From Pomphorhynchus laevis (taxonomy: Eukaryota; Acanthocephala; Palaeacanthocephala; Echinorhynchida; Pomphorhynchidae), in NCBI GenBank assembly GCA_012934845.2, contig WNNJ02002652.1:248001-312000 (forward strand): DNA of 64,000 bases, written 5' to 3'. The notes beneath the pieces were generated by a model that was given only the letters and a program-made list of their open reading frames with translations, searched no databases and was not told the DNA's origin. Below are positions 12,150 through 23,764 of the stretch, in pieces. Position 1 is the stretch's first letter, and every line of letters begins with the position of its first letter. The translations under genes were made by a program, and so were the position numbers.

Positions 12150-13178
12150 CTAGACAGAGCTAGGTGCGGGAAGGTCGTTCCTCCCGCCACTAGCCCCATC
12201 CAGAATCGTAACCCCCAGGGCAGTATCTTCATTTCCATTTGAGGCGCCTTTCTCTTTTATCAGCTTGCCAACCTTGAGGGGTGGAACCAATCTTGCTGAT
12301 CCACCCCTTTTCTTTGATTTCGGACAATCTTTCTCCGAATGCAACGGAACTGAGGGAGAACTTAGGAACGCCCCAAGGAGGGGTGCTAGCCACTGCTGTA
12401 TTTGAGAGAATGTATTCTTCCTGTTGTTGTCCAGCAAGTGCAAAATATCCATGTTGGACATTCTTTCCGATGGCTGCGCGGCAACAGCAGCAAAACTTCT
12501 TCCAGTTGGGGGAGCCAGGACTGCATATTTCATTCTGTATTCTCTGAAAATACGACAACGACCTGACCACGCGGGGTGGTCCCCACCACAGTTAGTACAG
12601 ACTGGGGGAGCTACGCACCTCTCCCCCTTTGACAAAGCGATACAGGATGATTTGCCGCATACTCCGCACGATTTCTCCCGCGTACAGGAGGAGGCCCAGT
12701 GCCCCCAGCAGTGGCAGGAGTTACAATGAGGAAATGTGAAGCAATCTTGATCAACCAAATTGAATCTGAGATTATACCCCATAAAGGGGTTGACTGCATT
12801 CCGTGACAAAATATCGGCGTTGTTTAAGTCCGTACCGCAGAATGCAACAGGTAAGGATTCCCCTGTTTTAGATTTCAATCCGCGGACTGAACTCAACTTG
12901 AACGTGTCCTGTAAGAGAACCAGATCTTCCTCCTCCAAATAAGGAGGGTAATTAGAAATCTTAACAGTTGCCTGTAGGGGCTTTAGCGTTAGAGATCCCA
13001 GATGGGACAGATTATTATTGAAAAATGACTCATAAGCATCCATTATTTCATGTGACGAAAATGAGACTTTTAGTTGATTAACGAATGATCGGACCGAATT
13101 GAATATTACTCTTCCAGAGTAGTTCTGGACGAAGCTACGTAAAAATACATTGAAAAGCTTATGCTTTTCAATTGGCAT
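12150..13178 (-). CDS. LINE ORF1, gag-like nucleic-acid-binding protein (342 aa, open)
   Basis: An uninterrupted 342-codon frame starting MPIEKHKLFN. The N-terminal half has no recognised fold. Around residues 150-163 there is CNSCHCWGHWASSC, a CCHC zinc knuckle (C-x2-C-x4-H-x4-C), followed by two more Cys clusters; the last is CTNCGGDHPAWSGRC (C-x2-C-x3-H-x6-C), the pattern of Jockey/I-clade ORF1 proteins. The C-terminus is basic and Ser/Pro-rich. The protein would coat the element RNA and act as chaperone in the ribonucleoprotein. It ends about 20 nt before the ORF2 start, consistent with reinitiation on one transcript. Copies 2 and 3 carry more decayed versions. The ORF1 start is taken at the first Met of the open frame; an upstream piece in another frame (13186-13398) may be 5' UTR. 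Confidence 0.85.
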   Translation of the reverse strand: MPIEKHKLFNVFLRSFVQNYSGRVIFNSVRSFVNQLKVSFSSHEIMDAYESFFNNNLSHLGSLTLKPLQATVKISNYPPYLEEEDLVLLQDTFKLSSVRGLKSKTGESLPVAFCGTDLNNADILSRNAVNPFMGYNLRFNLVDQDCFTFPHCNSCHCWGHWASSCTREKSCGVCGKSSCIALSKGERCVAPPVCTNCGGDHPAWSGRCRIFREYRMKYAVLAPPTGRSFAAVAAQPSERMSNMDILHLLDNNRKNTFSQIQQWLAPLLGAFLSSPSVPLHSEKDCPKSKKRGGSARLVPPLKVGKLIKEKGASNGNEDTALGVTILDGASGGRNDLPAPSSV

Positions 13179-13425
13179 AACTGAATTAATGATTGCTAAA
13201 TTTTTTAGTTTCGGTATCGAGGGGAGCTCCCCGAGTCAGTAACATAGTTCTTTTTAAATTAACTAACCTGAAAGTCCGAAGGGAAAGATGTAGGAGAAGG
13301 TACTTTACATTTAACATTTGTAATTCCAGCGGAATCGTTGAATTCAGGCACATTTCCATAGGAGCTTTGATGCTCCGACACGAAATGAGCGTTTTCACTT
13401 GTGCACATTTATATATGTGCGTATT

Positions 13426-13880
13426 TATATATAAAGATAGTGCAAAATATTTAGGAAGATTTATTGGGGCAGGTGAATACGTAAAGTCACGAGTTAAAGA
13501 AACGGTCCACGATTGGATGTCACTTGATCAGCTTATTGAGATGGCACCAATCAACGCATTCTCGGCCTACGTTTTATTGACAAGGGCCTTCTAAAACCAA
13601 CATACTTATATATTCAGAACTTGCAAAAACCACAAGCGGTTAGTTAAAAGCATTTGTTCCCGGCTGTTCGAGCATTTATTACCTCATATTTCAGGTACTG
13701 AACCGATTAAAGAGAAAGATGGAATACTGATTACAATTCCGTTCAAATTTGGTGAACTCGCAAATTATAGCCCGACCGAAAAAGGAAATGTATATATATG
13801 TATAACTACCTCTTTTAATGAGGTAGTTAGAAACAGCCTCTATTTTGTCAGATATCGACTCGTATTTCTCAACATAGAGG
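13426..13880 (+). mobile_element. RLE-type LINE, copy D, 3' part (thumb region)
   Basis: The plus strand reads KYLGRFIGAGEYVKSRVKE then VHDWMSLDQLIEMAPINAF, the RYLG-x-IG-xxEF block and following helix of the C/D/E lineage thumb domain, then after a stop a stretch near 13600-13790 ending in IPFKFGELANY (family form LPVRLGGLGI). This is exactly the part that should follow copy D at 9531, so the intervening 3.9 kb is an insertion. The nuclease domain was not found further downstream; after about 13880 the sequence becomes AT-rich. A short perfect hairpin (13803-13829) lies inside. Confidence 0.75.
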
Positions 13881-16105
13881 AATAATCAAATAGATGTAAA
13901 GGCAAATTTCTACTGATAAAATACTTAAATACATAAAATATAAATACCAGAAATAATATTAAAAATTTAAGAAAACGAAGAAAAAGTGTCATTCCAAACA
14001 ATTTAATGCTATCGAAATATTTGAATTTTCATCTTCATTAAATTCCTGTATAGTTGATATTAATCCTTAATACCTCCTGAAATAAAATCAGGTATTACTT
14101 CAAATATCTGGATTTTCATCTTCAGATAAATTGCACCTCTTTACTCATACACAAAAGTTTAGCTTTGCATTTTACATAATATACAAATATTTATGGCAAA
14201 TAAAAAACAGAAAAAACTTTAAATGTTACAAAGAAAATATACCAAAGAAAATGTCAGTACTTTTTCTTTTTATAGCAAAGAAACTGTCAGTACTGCAAAA
14301 CCAAAACCAAAAATAAAACAACTACAAAAATAAATTGAGGAAATTAAAATATATGAAATTTTAAAATTGAAAATCAGAACAAATAAAACTTAAAACAAAA
14401 AGTTTTAAATTTAAAAATGTTCAAATTAAAATTACTTGAAAGGCTTTAAAATTATTTATAAAGTATTTCTCTAATAAGCATTTTGTGTTCAAAATATTTG
14501 ACAATTTTAATTCAATTCAACTTTAATAATGCTCTATATAAGTAGGATAACACCTACTTGATGTTCTAATGATGTGCAACACAAAGCTTAATTAAACGAC
14601 ATTAAAATATACGACAAATAAAAAACTCAAAACTAAAAATGCAACAAAAATATCTTAATATTTTTAAGTATATTCAGAAAATATAAGTAAATTTAAGAAA
14701 ATATCAAAATGCTTAAGCACGTTTTAAATTGATTTGATATTACGCATGCCCTCTCATGCCCGAATGGATGATTTAATTTTGTCCGTCACAATATTGTAAT
14801 CGATGAAATATCTAAATGTTTAAGCACGTTTTGTAAGTGCGTAATAATAGAGCGTTAACGTAAATCTCGATATGTTGAAACCAAATCAAAACCAAAATCA
14901 AAAAATAAAGAAACTACAAAAAAAACCATAAAAAATTAGTATAAAAATAAAAATTAAATTTTGGAAATTATAAGATTGAAAATAAAAACACAGAACAAAT
15001 AAAATTAAAAAATCAAAGATGGAAATTTAAAAACAAAACCAGAAGTAATTTGTGAATATTTGAATCAGAAATCTTCAAATTTAAATTATTTAAAAGAGCA
15101 TATTTTATTGGTCTACCAAAATTATTTACTGACGCAACCTTTTGGAGTCTAAACATTCGTTCATCCTTTAGATACAATGTGCTCCCAACACACAGAACAT
15201 TTATATCCCAATTCAAATTCAATAATGATCTAAATCAGTGGGATATTATTGGTCTAATATTACCATTTGCTAAATCACCCTTGAGGTTCTAAAGATTTGT
15301 TCATCCTTTAAAAAAATATAAAAACATATTTTTAATTTAAAAATTAAACTAACGAAAATATATTGAGAGTAATCAAATATAAATGAGGTCTCAAAATGAT
15401 CAAAAATGTTTATTTTTTATTTTGAATATAATTTTAAACTGTTATAATTTTCAGACGATATGTATCAATTAAATTATTTAAATGTTTCTTAAGGTGATCG
15501 ATATTATTGCATATTATGGCGATACGTAAACTTTCTTGATCTGAAGTATTTTATTTAATTAAATTTTGTATGCGTGAATCAATTTAGTCCCAAGCAAATT
15601 CAGAAAATAATATACGTGAACAAATAATCAAGGTATTGTGAATAAATTTATCTTAAAAACTGCAAACTTACAAAGATTTTAAGTTATATGTTTCGGGCAG
15701 TTGTGCTTTGGTTATCTTCACTATTCGATTGAATGATAAGTTTCTACACAAAGACAAATACATTGAATACATAATCAAAAGGTTTACAATTTATATTTTT
15801 TAATAGTTTAGGGCATTTTAAGCGATTAAATGCAAAAATTCATTTGTTTATATTCACAAAATCATTGCCAAATTTAAACTGTCAGTGCAAAATTATATTC
15901 CAATACGAGATACGGTTTAAATTGTATCAGTTCGAGCTTTATTCATGTATAATGCATTTAACTGAATAAAGTATTTCCTTTAAATTTCCTTGTATAGATA
16001 TGAAGAATAATAGAAAAATGTGTAAAACTTAAGATGCCCCAGAAAATCTGTACAAAATATGTACAAAAAGTCAAATATAGAAGTAAATACATAATTTGGC
16101 ATATC
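13881..16105. other. AT-rich interval with weak internal repeats
   Basis: No gene is recognised. Stretches 14297-14560 and 14881-15235 resemble each other (CAAAACCAAAA-rich start, AAATTTTAAAATTGAAAA, then CAATTCAA-TT-AATAATG-TCTA). 15106-15170 and 15242-15305 form a second pair (ATTGGTCTA at the start, TTCGTTCATCCTTTA-like end). These look like an old tandemly duplicated non-autonomous repeat. Confidence 0.4.
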
Positions 16106-16405
16106 AATAAATAAGCTAACTGAGTCTACGTATTTTATATTGCAAATTAAAAATAATGCAAAATAAAGGTTAATAGTTAAAATCAATTAATAATAAATAA
16201 TTGTTATAAGATTTTATATAATTTATATCAAGATAAATTATGAACTGAAATTAAAAATCAAAATAAATTTTTATGAATTGACTTATAGATAATAAACTAT
16301 GTATCAGAATAAGGATTAGAGGTCATCATGAGGAACTGATACGTTATAAGGTTCCGGTCCCTGTTCCTCTACCCAACATAGCAGCGGGGCCAAATACATG
16401 CTCTA
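16106..16405 (+). repeat. Dispersed repeat R1, copy 1
   Basis: Best preserved member of a non-coding family seen four times here. It begins with GCTAACTGAGTCTACGTATTT, runs through AT-rich sequence, then has ATGAATTGACTTATAGATAA and the core TATCAGAATAAGGATTAGAG followed by GTCATCATGAGGAACTGATA and a GC-richer end (CCCAACATAGCAGCGGGGCC). No reading frame and no tRNA-like boxes are seen. Probably a non-autonomous element; class unknown. Confidence 0.7.
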
Positions 16406-16559
16406 TTTCATATTTATTGCTTCATAGATATCATGATATAACCAAATTTTATTAATGTTCTACCTCTGTCCCCAAGCAAATTAAACTCAAATTATAACCC
16501 AATAAAACGTCATCAAAATGAATGATATTAATTTATTTTATCAAGTAAACTCAGACTAA

Positions 16560-17595
16560 TCAGATTAAGGATAATATTATAATATTAAGATAATATTATA
16601 TTCAGAGGAATATTACCCTTAAGTGAGCACTCAGATAAATCTTTCCATCTTGATTCAATGTTTCATTAAACTTATCTTCCTGAAATGTTTGTTAAACGAT
16701 CTTTTACATCAAAGCTATATAATGTTAAGTTCGTAATAAAGCCTGAAATCTTACTAATCCAGTCGTTATTATCTTCAATCGTAAAGGAATTCGTATATAC
16801 ATCACCCTATACTAAAATTAGCTTTTTTGCCTTTTTGTAATTAGCGGATTGTATATTATATATAATTAATTATAAATTGTATAATTTATAATTAATTAAT
16901 TATTAATTAATTAATTAATTTTGCCTTTTTGTAAAAAGCGAGATTGTATGAGGCAATAAGGCAGCGAATGGATAATTGGCTTTGAGCATTTTCAACAAAC
17001 TATACATTATGCTAGCCAAACAACTTGTTAGATGCTGGAATTATAGAATTCCACAGTTTATTTCTTTCATTTCTAGTATAATATTATAATATTAAGATAA
17101 TATTATATTCAGAAGAATATTACCCTTAAGTGAGCATTTAGATAAATCTTTCCATCTTGATTCAATGTTTCATTAATCTTATCTTCCTGAAATGTTTGTT
17201 AAACGATCTTTTACATCAAAGCTATATAATGTTTAATTCGTAATAAAGCCTGAAATCTTACTAATTAAGTCGTTACTATCTTCAATCGTAAAAGAGTTTG
17301 TATATACATCACCTTATAACATAAGGTGATGTATTACTTCTTCCTTTTTGTGAAAAGCAAGATTATATGATTATATTTTTATTATTTTTGTAAAAAGCGA
17401 GATTATATTGTAATTACTTTTGCCATAATTAATTAATTTTCCTTTTTGTAAAAAGCGAGATTGCATGAAGCAGTAAGGCAGCGACTGGATAATTGGCTTT
17501 GTGAATTTTCAGTAAACTATACATTATGCTGACCAACCAACCTGTTAGATGCTGGAATTATAAAATTCCACAGTTTATTTCTTTCATTTCTAGAA
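16560..17595 (+). repeat. Two-unit tandem duplication, about 510-bp unit
   Basis: Units 16578-17077 and 17090-17591 match along their length: both start ATATTAAGATAATATTATATTCAGA, contain AATCTTTCCATCTTGATTCA and TCTTCAATCGTAAA, and end in GCTGGAATTATA-AATTCCACAGTTTATTTCTTTCATTTCTAG. The second unit carries a perfect 13-bp-stem hairpin at 17305-17333 made from the shared TACATCACCTTAT word, absent as a hairpin in unit 1. Non-coding. The CCTTTTTGTAAAAAGCGAGATT word recurs four times inside. Confidence 0.85.
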
Positions 17596-17599
17596 TTCT

Positions 17600-20420
17600 A
17601 CATTTTATCTTTCTATAATACAATTACTCTGATCCGCTTTTATTAATGAAGATAACTTCCTCATTATAGATTATGCAAATGTATTAAATAAAGATATTTA
17701 ATTTGGTAAAAACATTATGAAAAAATTATACCTCAGTTTAGAATAGTTCAAAACTGTGTCTCACCTTAGTTTAAATAGATTGGAAATGAGTGTTGCATTT
17801 AGAAAGAGCATATTTAAATTTACTATTTAAAACAACACGTACTTAAAATTTTTACTTACAAATAATGGACATTTGGAATAAATTTAAATATTGCGAAATT
17901 CAATTCTTCCATTATGTTGCCAGAAAGTGAACTACAATTTAGAGGATATAATAAGGTTTACGGATAATATGTTTATTTACAGATGAACAAGGTAAGGAGC
18001 ATTCACGCGATAGAGAAAATTCATTGATGAAACATTTGAACGCAGAATCGATCTTGACATACAACAAAGGCAATCAATATTTTAGAAAAATAATATATTT
18101 CAAATAATAGATAATAAAACAATGCAGATTGCTCTTAGTCGGAACTTTTTTTATTATCGACTAATTTAATAACATTTAACAACATTTATTCGAACACAAT
18201 AGAGTAGTAGAGTGTTAACTGAAAGAAATATTTTATACTAGTTTTATCTCGGAAATATGATCTAGCTATTTATAAAAAGCCTTCTTTATTTATAAAAAGT
18301 ATATACAAAGCAACTTGATTTAATATTAAATTGAATATTCGTATCAACTCAATATTTATATTAAATATCAACGCAACTTATTAGGCAAAATGTTTACCTC
18401 CATAATACAGATGCTGAGTAAATCGCTACAATATAATTAGTATATTGTAAGACCTCAACCAGTACAATTGCATATCTTGTAATTTAATGTGAGCTTTATT
18501 TAACATTAATGTCAGATAAAGTGAATGAAATCATTGGTAGATGAAGTAAATATTCATGTTATAACATATAAACAACCCGACGCTAAAGGCAATTCCCGAT
18601 TGATCATGTACATCGTTTGGTTAAGAAGCGAATTCAATAATTTTTAAAGCATATAACTACCTGATGAACAAATACAATTCCCAAATGTTCATAAATTTGT
18701 TTCCTGGAGCGAATTCAATAATTTTTAAAGCATAAGCAAATGCTGGTATAAAACCAAAATCAGTTTATCACTTGATCAATTGTAAGCGCGAGATTAAAGA
18801 AATTGTACAAAATCGGAAGATTTAATTAGAAAGTAGCAAAAAATAATAATGCATCTTACATGATAGTAGCTCCGGTAGTCCCATGAAGCGAAACCCAGTC
18901 GGTAAACACTGTAGATTCTAATTCTCTGATTACAAAACAGAAACATTTTACAAACTGCAATAAATTAAATTATAAAATATAAAAAATGTTATAATTTAGC
19001 CTATTTAAATATATTCGTTATATAAGAAGCTAGTATTTAACGATTAGAATTATATAGAAACTAAATTAATTCAAATGTCTTAATGATCTAATTGGTTATA
19101 AAGAAAACCTTGTAACTTTAGCGAAGTTAGCATTTTGTTTAATTTATACATGTATATTAAGTTACGAAGTAAAGCTTTCAACAAAATCATAAAGTTGATA
19201 TTTTTCAGCGGCTAAATGAGTGACATGTGGTCACTCACTTGTTGGGAATAAAAGCAACTTCTTAATTCAAATGTATTAATTAAATGCGAGGAAAATGCGA
19301 CAAAATATGACATAATCCTTTTACGAGGTTAGCAAATCAACTAAATAAAGGAATTACCTAATTATTTTTTAATTACAAATTATACAAATGCTTGCACATT
19401 TATTCAATAATGCTATGAATATTGGAAGATTACATACTTTGAGAATAAATAAAAAAATGCATTTTAGTAATTATTGCTCAAAGGTAAACGTTTGAAAAAG
19501 TCTAAACTGGTATTATTTTATGATCTACAAAACTTACATGTAAGTCAATTTATCCAAGCCAAAGTAGTCTTTGATGTTTATTGCACAACCAGAAAATCTT
19601 CTAGAATTTAAATTATCTATTAATTTTTTATTAATACAATATTTTGCATTTTAGACAGAACATTTTGTTAATTCTAAAATTGTATCAGGATATAAATAAC
19701 GATTTATTCACTTTTTAATTGTGTTTTGTTTATACATCAATATTTTAAACTTTAATTTTCTACGGTCAGTGAAATTTAAGTTAAATTAATAAAGAATTTT
19801 TCTTAGATATTATAAAACATTTTGCTAAACTATTTGTGAATTATTAAATTATTTTATCGATACAAATAACAACTTATATAATCTTGAATTGTAATAAAAT
19901 TTTAGGTATTAAATATTACACAACAATAGTGCAACATGAAGAAATATGGATCTATGGGATTATGGACACGCTAGGAGATACGTAGAGATTGAAAGAAATA
20001 GAAAAATGAAAGACTTTTGCTTATAACAGAAAGTGTAATATAATCTTAGGCATTAATAGAGCGAAATAAGAATCTTAGGCATTAAGATATTTGTTAGATT
20101 GACGAGTAAACAATAAAGCCAAAATGTTATTAACTCATTGCGTCATGCATTGAAAATTGTTTTTGTATATTAACGTGATTATACTTAAAATGAATTTTAA
20201 ATAAATGTGTCAAAGATATAATTTAATCACATGAGAGAATGCATTTATCTTTTATGAATAAAATTTCGAAATTACATTAACTATCAAACTTACATTTCTT
20301 CGATCTGATTAAAAATTCCGTTTATATTAGGGCATTGAAGATGATTTAAAGTAATTGAACTAAAATAACATCAATTTGAAAACAATGCGAATTAATTTGG
20401 AACAAAAACAATTCCAACTT
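17600..20420. other. AT-rich non-coding interval
   Basis: No gene or known element is recognised. A 26-bp word GCGAATTCAATAATTTTTAA... recurs at about 18628 and 18709, and AATCTTAGGCATTA recurs near 20042 and 20071. A perfect hairpin with 8-bp stem lies at 19217-19237. The rest looks unique and AT-rich. Confidence 0.35.
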
Positions 20421-20734
20421 TAACAGAAATCTGTCACAAACAAAAGTAGCAAAATTAAATTAAGGAATAATTCTGTAACTAACGATTTATTATCAGCATC
20501 AAGTAAGAAATGCCTGTTATTGTAGTATCCGTTAAAGACGATATCTAGTATCCGTTGATGACGTGAGGTTGTTTTAATTTCACCAGCTTTAGCAATTACT
20601 ATATTGAACAAGTTAATGATATGACTTACTATGTAGTTACGATATGCCTGTTGAAGTAAAATCCTTTAAGCAGTTGATTTGATTTTTGCAAATTAGTTTT
20701 CAATAGAAGTTAGAAAAGTACTCATCGCGGTTAA

Positions 20735-21205
20735 TCAATGTAATTTAATATGCAAGTTATTAAGAAACGAGACGGGAAGGACGGGACGTGGGGTGTCGGG
20801 GAGTGAAAATACATTAGTTGTAACAATTTGCGACTCCGTCACTGTCTCGGTAGATTTATCATAAACTTGACAAAATCCATCTTGCTGCGATACAATTTGC
20901 GGCTCCTTCACTGTCTCAGTAGATTTATCAGAAATTTGAGAAATTCGATCATGCTGCGATGCCATTTCCAATTGCTCTAAGCGTTTTATTAACAAGTTGA
21001 TTTGTTTCGCCGCACAGAATCCGCAGTAGAACGGTGGCCCGCCACAAGTTTCCTGACCCAAAGCACAATTATGTGTTACTGATGTCCAGATTTGACAGCC
21101 GCTAGCGGAGCATTCCACTTGTATGTTCTCGAGCTTGCCGGTTTTAACGGTATCAACAGAGATTGCTCGCTTGGCTTTTGGTAGATTTTTCTTCTTGGCT
21201 CTCAT
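20735..21205 (-). CDS. Open 156-codon frame with PHD-like Cys/His pattern and coiled-coil-like helix
   Basis: An unbroken frame in an otherwise AT-rich, stop-dense region. The N-terminus is basic (MRAKKKNLPKAKR). Residues 32-64 hold C32, C37, W40, H45, C47, C54, C61 and C64, similar in order to a PHD-type zinc finger (W before H-x-C, aromatic before the last CxxC). A helix QINLLIKRLEQLEM follows, then two 23-residue tandem repeats (DNA unit about 69 bp, 20826-20894 and 20895-20963) sharing DKSTETV and SQIV/PQIV. Zinc finger plus helix is the layout of ORF1 proteins of some CR1/L2-like LINEs, so it may be an orphan ORF1; no ORF2 lies next to it. A small host protein is the alternative. Product not assigned. 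Confidence 0.45.
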   Translation of the reverse strand: MRAKKKNLPKAKRAISVDTVKTGKLENIQVECSASGCQIWTSVTHNCALGQETCGGPPFYCGFCAAKQINLLIKRLEQLEMASQHDRISQISDKSTETVKEPQIVSQQDGFCQVYDKSTETVTESQIVTTNVFSLPDTPRPVLPVSFLNNLHIKLH

Positions 21206-21466
21206 TAACTGTAGGTTGCAATAGTTTACAATTTTTAAAACTGCGCTCCTTGTCTACAAAAATGCTCTTTGTATATAAAAAAGGTTTAGGTTCTTCTTCT
21301 ATTGTTCTTCAGTTGTACTGTGTATATTAATTGTATTTACTTTAGATTGCATAGAACTCTAAACTTGTCTTATCAAATACTTTAGTTCTAAGAGCTTTGA
21401 CGGCTTTTATATCATGCGTTGAACAATTTTTAGTTGTTAAATAAAAAACTCGTTTAATCATTCATT
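21206..21466. other. AT-rich spacer upstream of the 156-codon frame
   Basis: Non-coding sequence lying upstream of the minus-strand frame. No convincing promoter element can be singled out among the many TATA-like words. Confidence 0.25.
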
Positions 21467-22800
21467 AAAGGTTAAGTTTGCTAGAACAATGTTTTCTTCA
21501 AACGGAGAAATGATAAAAGGTTTAATCGTTGCTCAATCTCTCATTTTGGCATAAAAAATAAATAGTCCAAATATCAGAATAATAATTTGTATACCAATAA
21601 TCACATAATGAAATCTATTTTGCCACAAATTGATCCACGAAAATTTAAGCATACAATAAATGATTGAGTTAATAATTATGTTATGTTTAGGTAACCATAA
21701 CCCAATGAAATTTACATGACAGTACGCAAGAATATATGTAAAAAGATAAATGTAAAAAATATATATGTATAAAAGTTTATTAAGTTCTAAATTAAAAATT
21801 CTTTTTATTATTAATTAAAGGTCAAGTTGGTTAAAAGTAGTTCCTTCAAACGGATAAATGATAAAAGGTTAAATCGTTGCTCAACCTTCAACTTTGACAT
21901 ATACAAATAAATAATCCAAATATCAGAATAATAATTTGTATAACAATAATCACAGAATGAAATCTATTTTGCCACAAATTGATCCACAAAAACTTAAGTT
22001 ATGCAACCATAGCACAATCGATTTTTACATTAAAAAATAACATAAAAACTTGCAAGAATAAATATATTAAAGTCGCATCCATTGATGTACAAATTGGTAT
22101 TCAAAACAATAATTATAGCATAAATTATTTGTTCCAAAGCTAAAACGTTTCAGCTTAATATTATTGATAGAGTTATACTAACATATTATGGCGAAACATT
22201 CACATATAAATTTTTGATAGATAGGTGTTATAGTTATTATAGCATAGATGTATGTATATATTTCTCCGAATATAAAATTAATTAATTTTTTAACGCTTCT
22301 TTAATAACAGCTATATCTAAATTTGTAATTATTTACAAATTTGCGAATAAAGAGTTACTAAAATCTTAATTAAAATTTAATTAAAATTTTATTTAATAAT
22401 TAATTCCTTCTAATTTCATCAGCTTCGTAAGTAAAAATTGATGTTAAAATAATTCCTTCAAGCAAAGAATTGATAAAAGGTAAAATAGTTGATTAATCTT
22501 AAACTTTGACATACACAAATAAATAATCCAAATATTAGAATAATCATTGAATACCAATAATTACAGAATGAAATCTATTGTGCAACAAATTGCTCCGGAA
22601 AAACTTAAGTTATGCAACCATAACACACTCGCGTTTTAAATTCAATGAAAGTTAAATGAAAGTATTCAAGAATGTATGTACTAGATTCCAATCCATGAAT
22701 TCCAACACATTTTTATAAAATAATATTAAATATTACACAAATTATTTGTGCTGAAGCTAAAACGATTCAGCTTAATATTATTGATAGAGTTATACATATT
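21467..22800 (+). repeat. Three-unit degenerate tandem repeat R2 with a hairpin-ended tail
   Basis: Units start at 21467, 21817 and 22425 and share TTCAA-C-GA-AAATGATAAAAGGT, ATAAATAATCCAAATATCAGAATAAT and ACAGAATGAAATCTATTTTG. Units 2 and 3 are followed at 22129-22212 and 22744-22800 by a tail with AAGCTAAAACG-TT-AGCTTAATATTATTGATAG, whose ends AAGCT/AGCTT are complementary. Only the tail is found again at 26183-26280, on the far side of RLE LINE copy C. No coding potential. Confidence 0.8.
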
Positions 22801-22984
22801 ATCAAATAATATGTTTAATATTATTGTATTAATAATACAATATTAACATTGACTGGTAAAAAATTCTTTACTTATAACTACATACATTATTAGAAGAGAA
22901 AATTTTTTCGGAAAATCTTGTTAAGCAAGATTAATATTATTAATACTAATATATCGGCTCTAATATATTGGAACATACCAAAAG
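22801..22984. other. AT-rich junction before RLE LINE copy C
   Basis: Short AT-rich sequence with quasi-palindromic TTGTATTAATAATACAA at 22828-22845. The 5' limit of copy C lies somewhere here and cannot be placed exactly. Confidence 0.3.
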
Positions 22985-23764
22985 ACAACATACCTAGAGG
23001 AAAGCCAGCAACAGAGCAAAAATTGCTGCTCTTGCAACGGACAAGCGGCAAGATGCAAGGGGTATCGGTGCTTTAATTCCGGAAATGCATTCCGCAATTG
23101 CGCGGCCCCTGAATGTTGTAATCGAGTAAGATCACATGCGCAATTCAAGTTAGAATCAGTCAGCACGGATCAAATGTAGATCAGCCGACGTTGAGTGAAT
23201 ATGACGGTGATCGATCAGAACCAGCAGATCCTTACATCTGTAAACTCGATCAGAATTTCAGAAAGATTATCAATTGACGACCAAACTTATTCACGCTTCC
23301 ATTTTGCACCGCAAGCAACGAGTTCATCGACTTACTTTGTGCGAAATACGAGACCGTTGCAAGGAAATTGAATGGTGAGGTATTTGCATTTCAAAAAATG
23401 GCAATAATGTGTCAATGCATTTTACAAAGAATTCCCGCAAGAAATGTATCAGGTATTCGAAAAACTTTAGAGCGCAGATTAAACATGTGGAAAAATGGCG
23501 AACTTGATGACCTCATCTGAAAAGCGCGTGCATTGCGAAGCAAGATAATTGCTAATTCACAGACCAGACCGGCACAAAACAGTGACAAAAACGTTTCATC
23601 AGCCTTATTGAATCAGGCAAAACAAAATCAGCAAAAAAAATTGCATGGATCAGCAATACCTTAATCAAAGTCCAGTCTATTCACTCCTTGATGAGTTTAA
23701 TGAACGTACCGTCAGGGATATATTAAACGATCTGCATCCAGGTTCCGCAATTTTTTAAAGGGAT

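Larger units (their letters stand above)
9532..13425 (-). mobile_element. Jockey/I-type LINE, copy 1, near full length, inserted into RLE LINE copy D
   Basis: A 3.9-kb two-ORF non-LTR retrotransposon on the minus strand. ORF1 (12150-13178) carries gag-like zinc knuckles; ORF2 (12129 down to 9668) carries an apurinic endonuclease and a reverse transcriptase. The 3' UTR is about 130 nt and ends in an AATAAA-rich, T/A-rich tail near 9540. The flanks are two parts of one older element, fixing the insertion limits to within about 30 bp; no clear target duplication was found. It lacks an obvious RNase H, which fits Jockey-like elements better than I proper. Two other copies (28.86-31.09 and 45.10-48.70 kb) have the same orientation. 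It is the least decayed LINE in the window. Confidence 0.88.

Noticed and set aside
12281-12942. Plus-strand frames of 60-101 codons
   Set aside because: Shadows of the intact LINE ORF1 on the minus strand.
13193-13594. 133-codon plus-strand frame as a single protein
   Set aside because: Its first part is antisense to the 5' end of the Jockey/I-type LINE, and only the part after about 13426 is reverse transcriptase; the frame crosses an insertion junction.
22960-23166. Minus-strand 68-codon frame with many Cys
   Set aside because: It is antisense to the Cys-rich motif of RLE LINE copy C, which continues in frame order into that element's reverse transcriptase.
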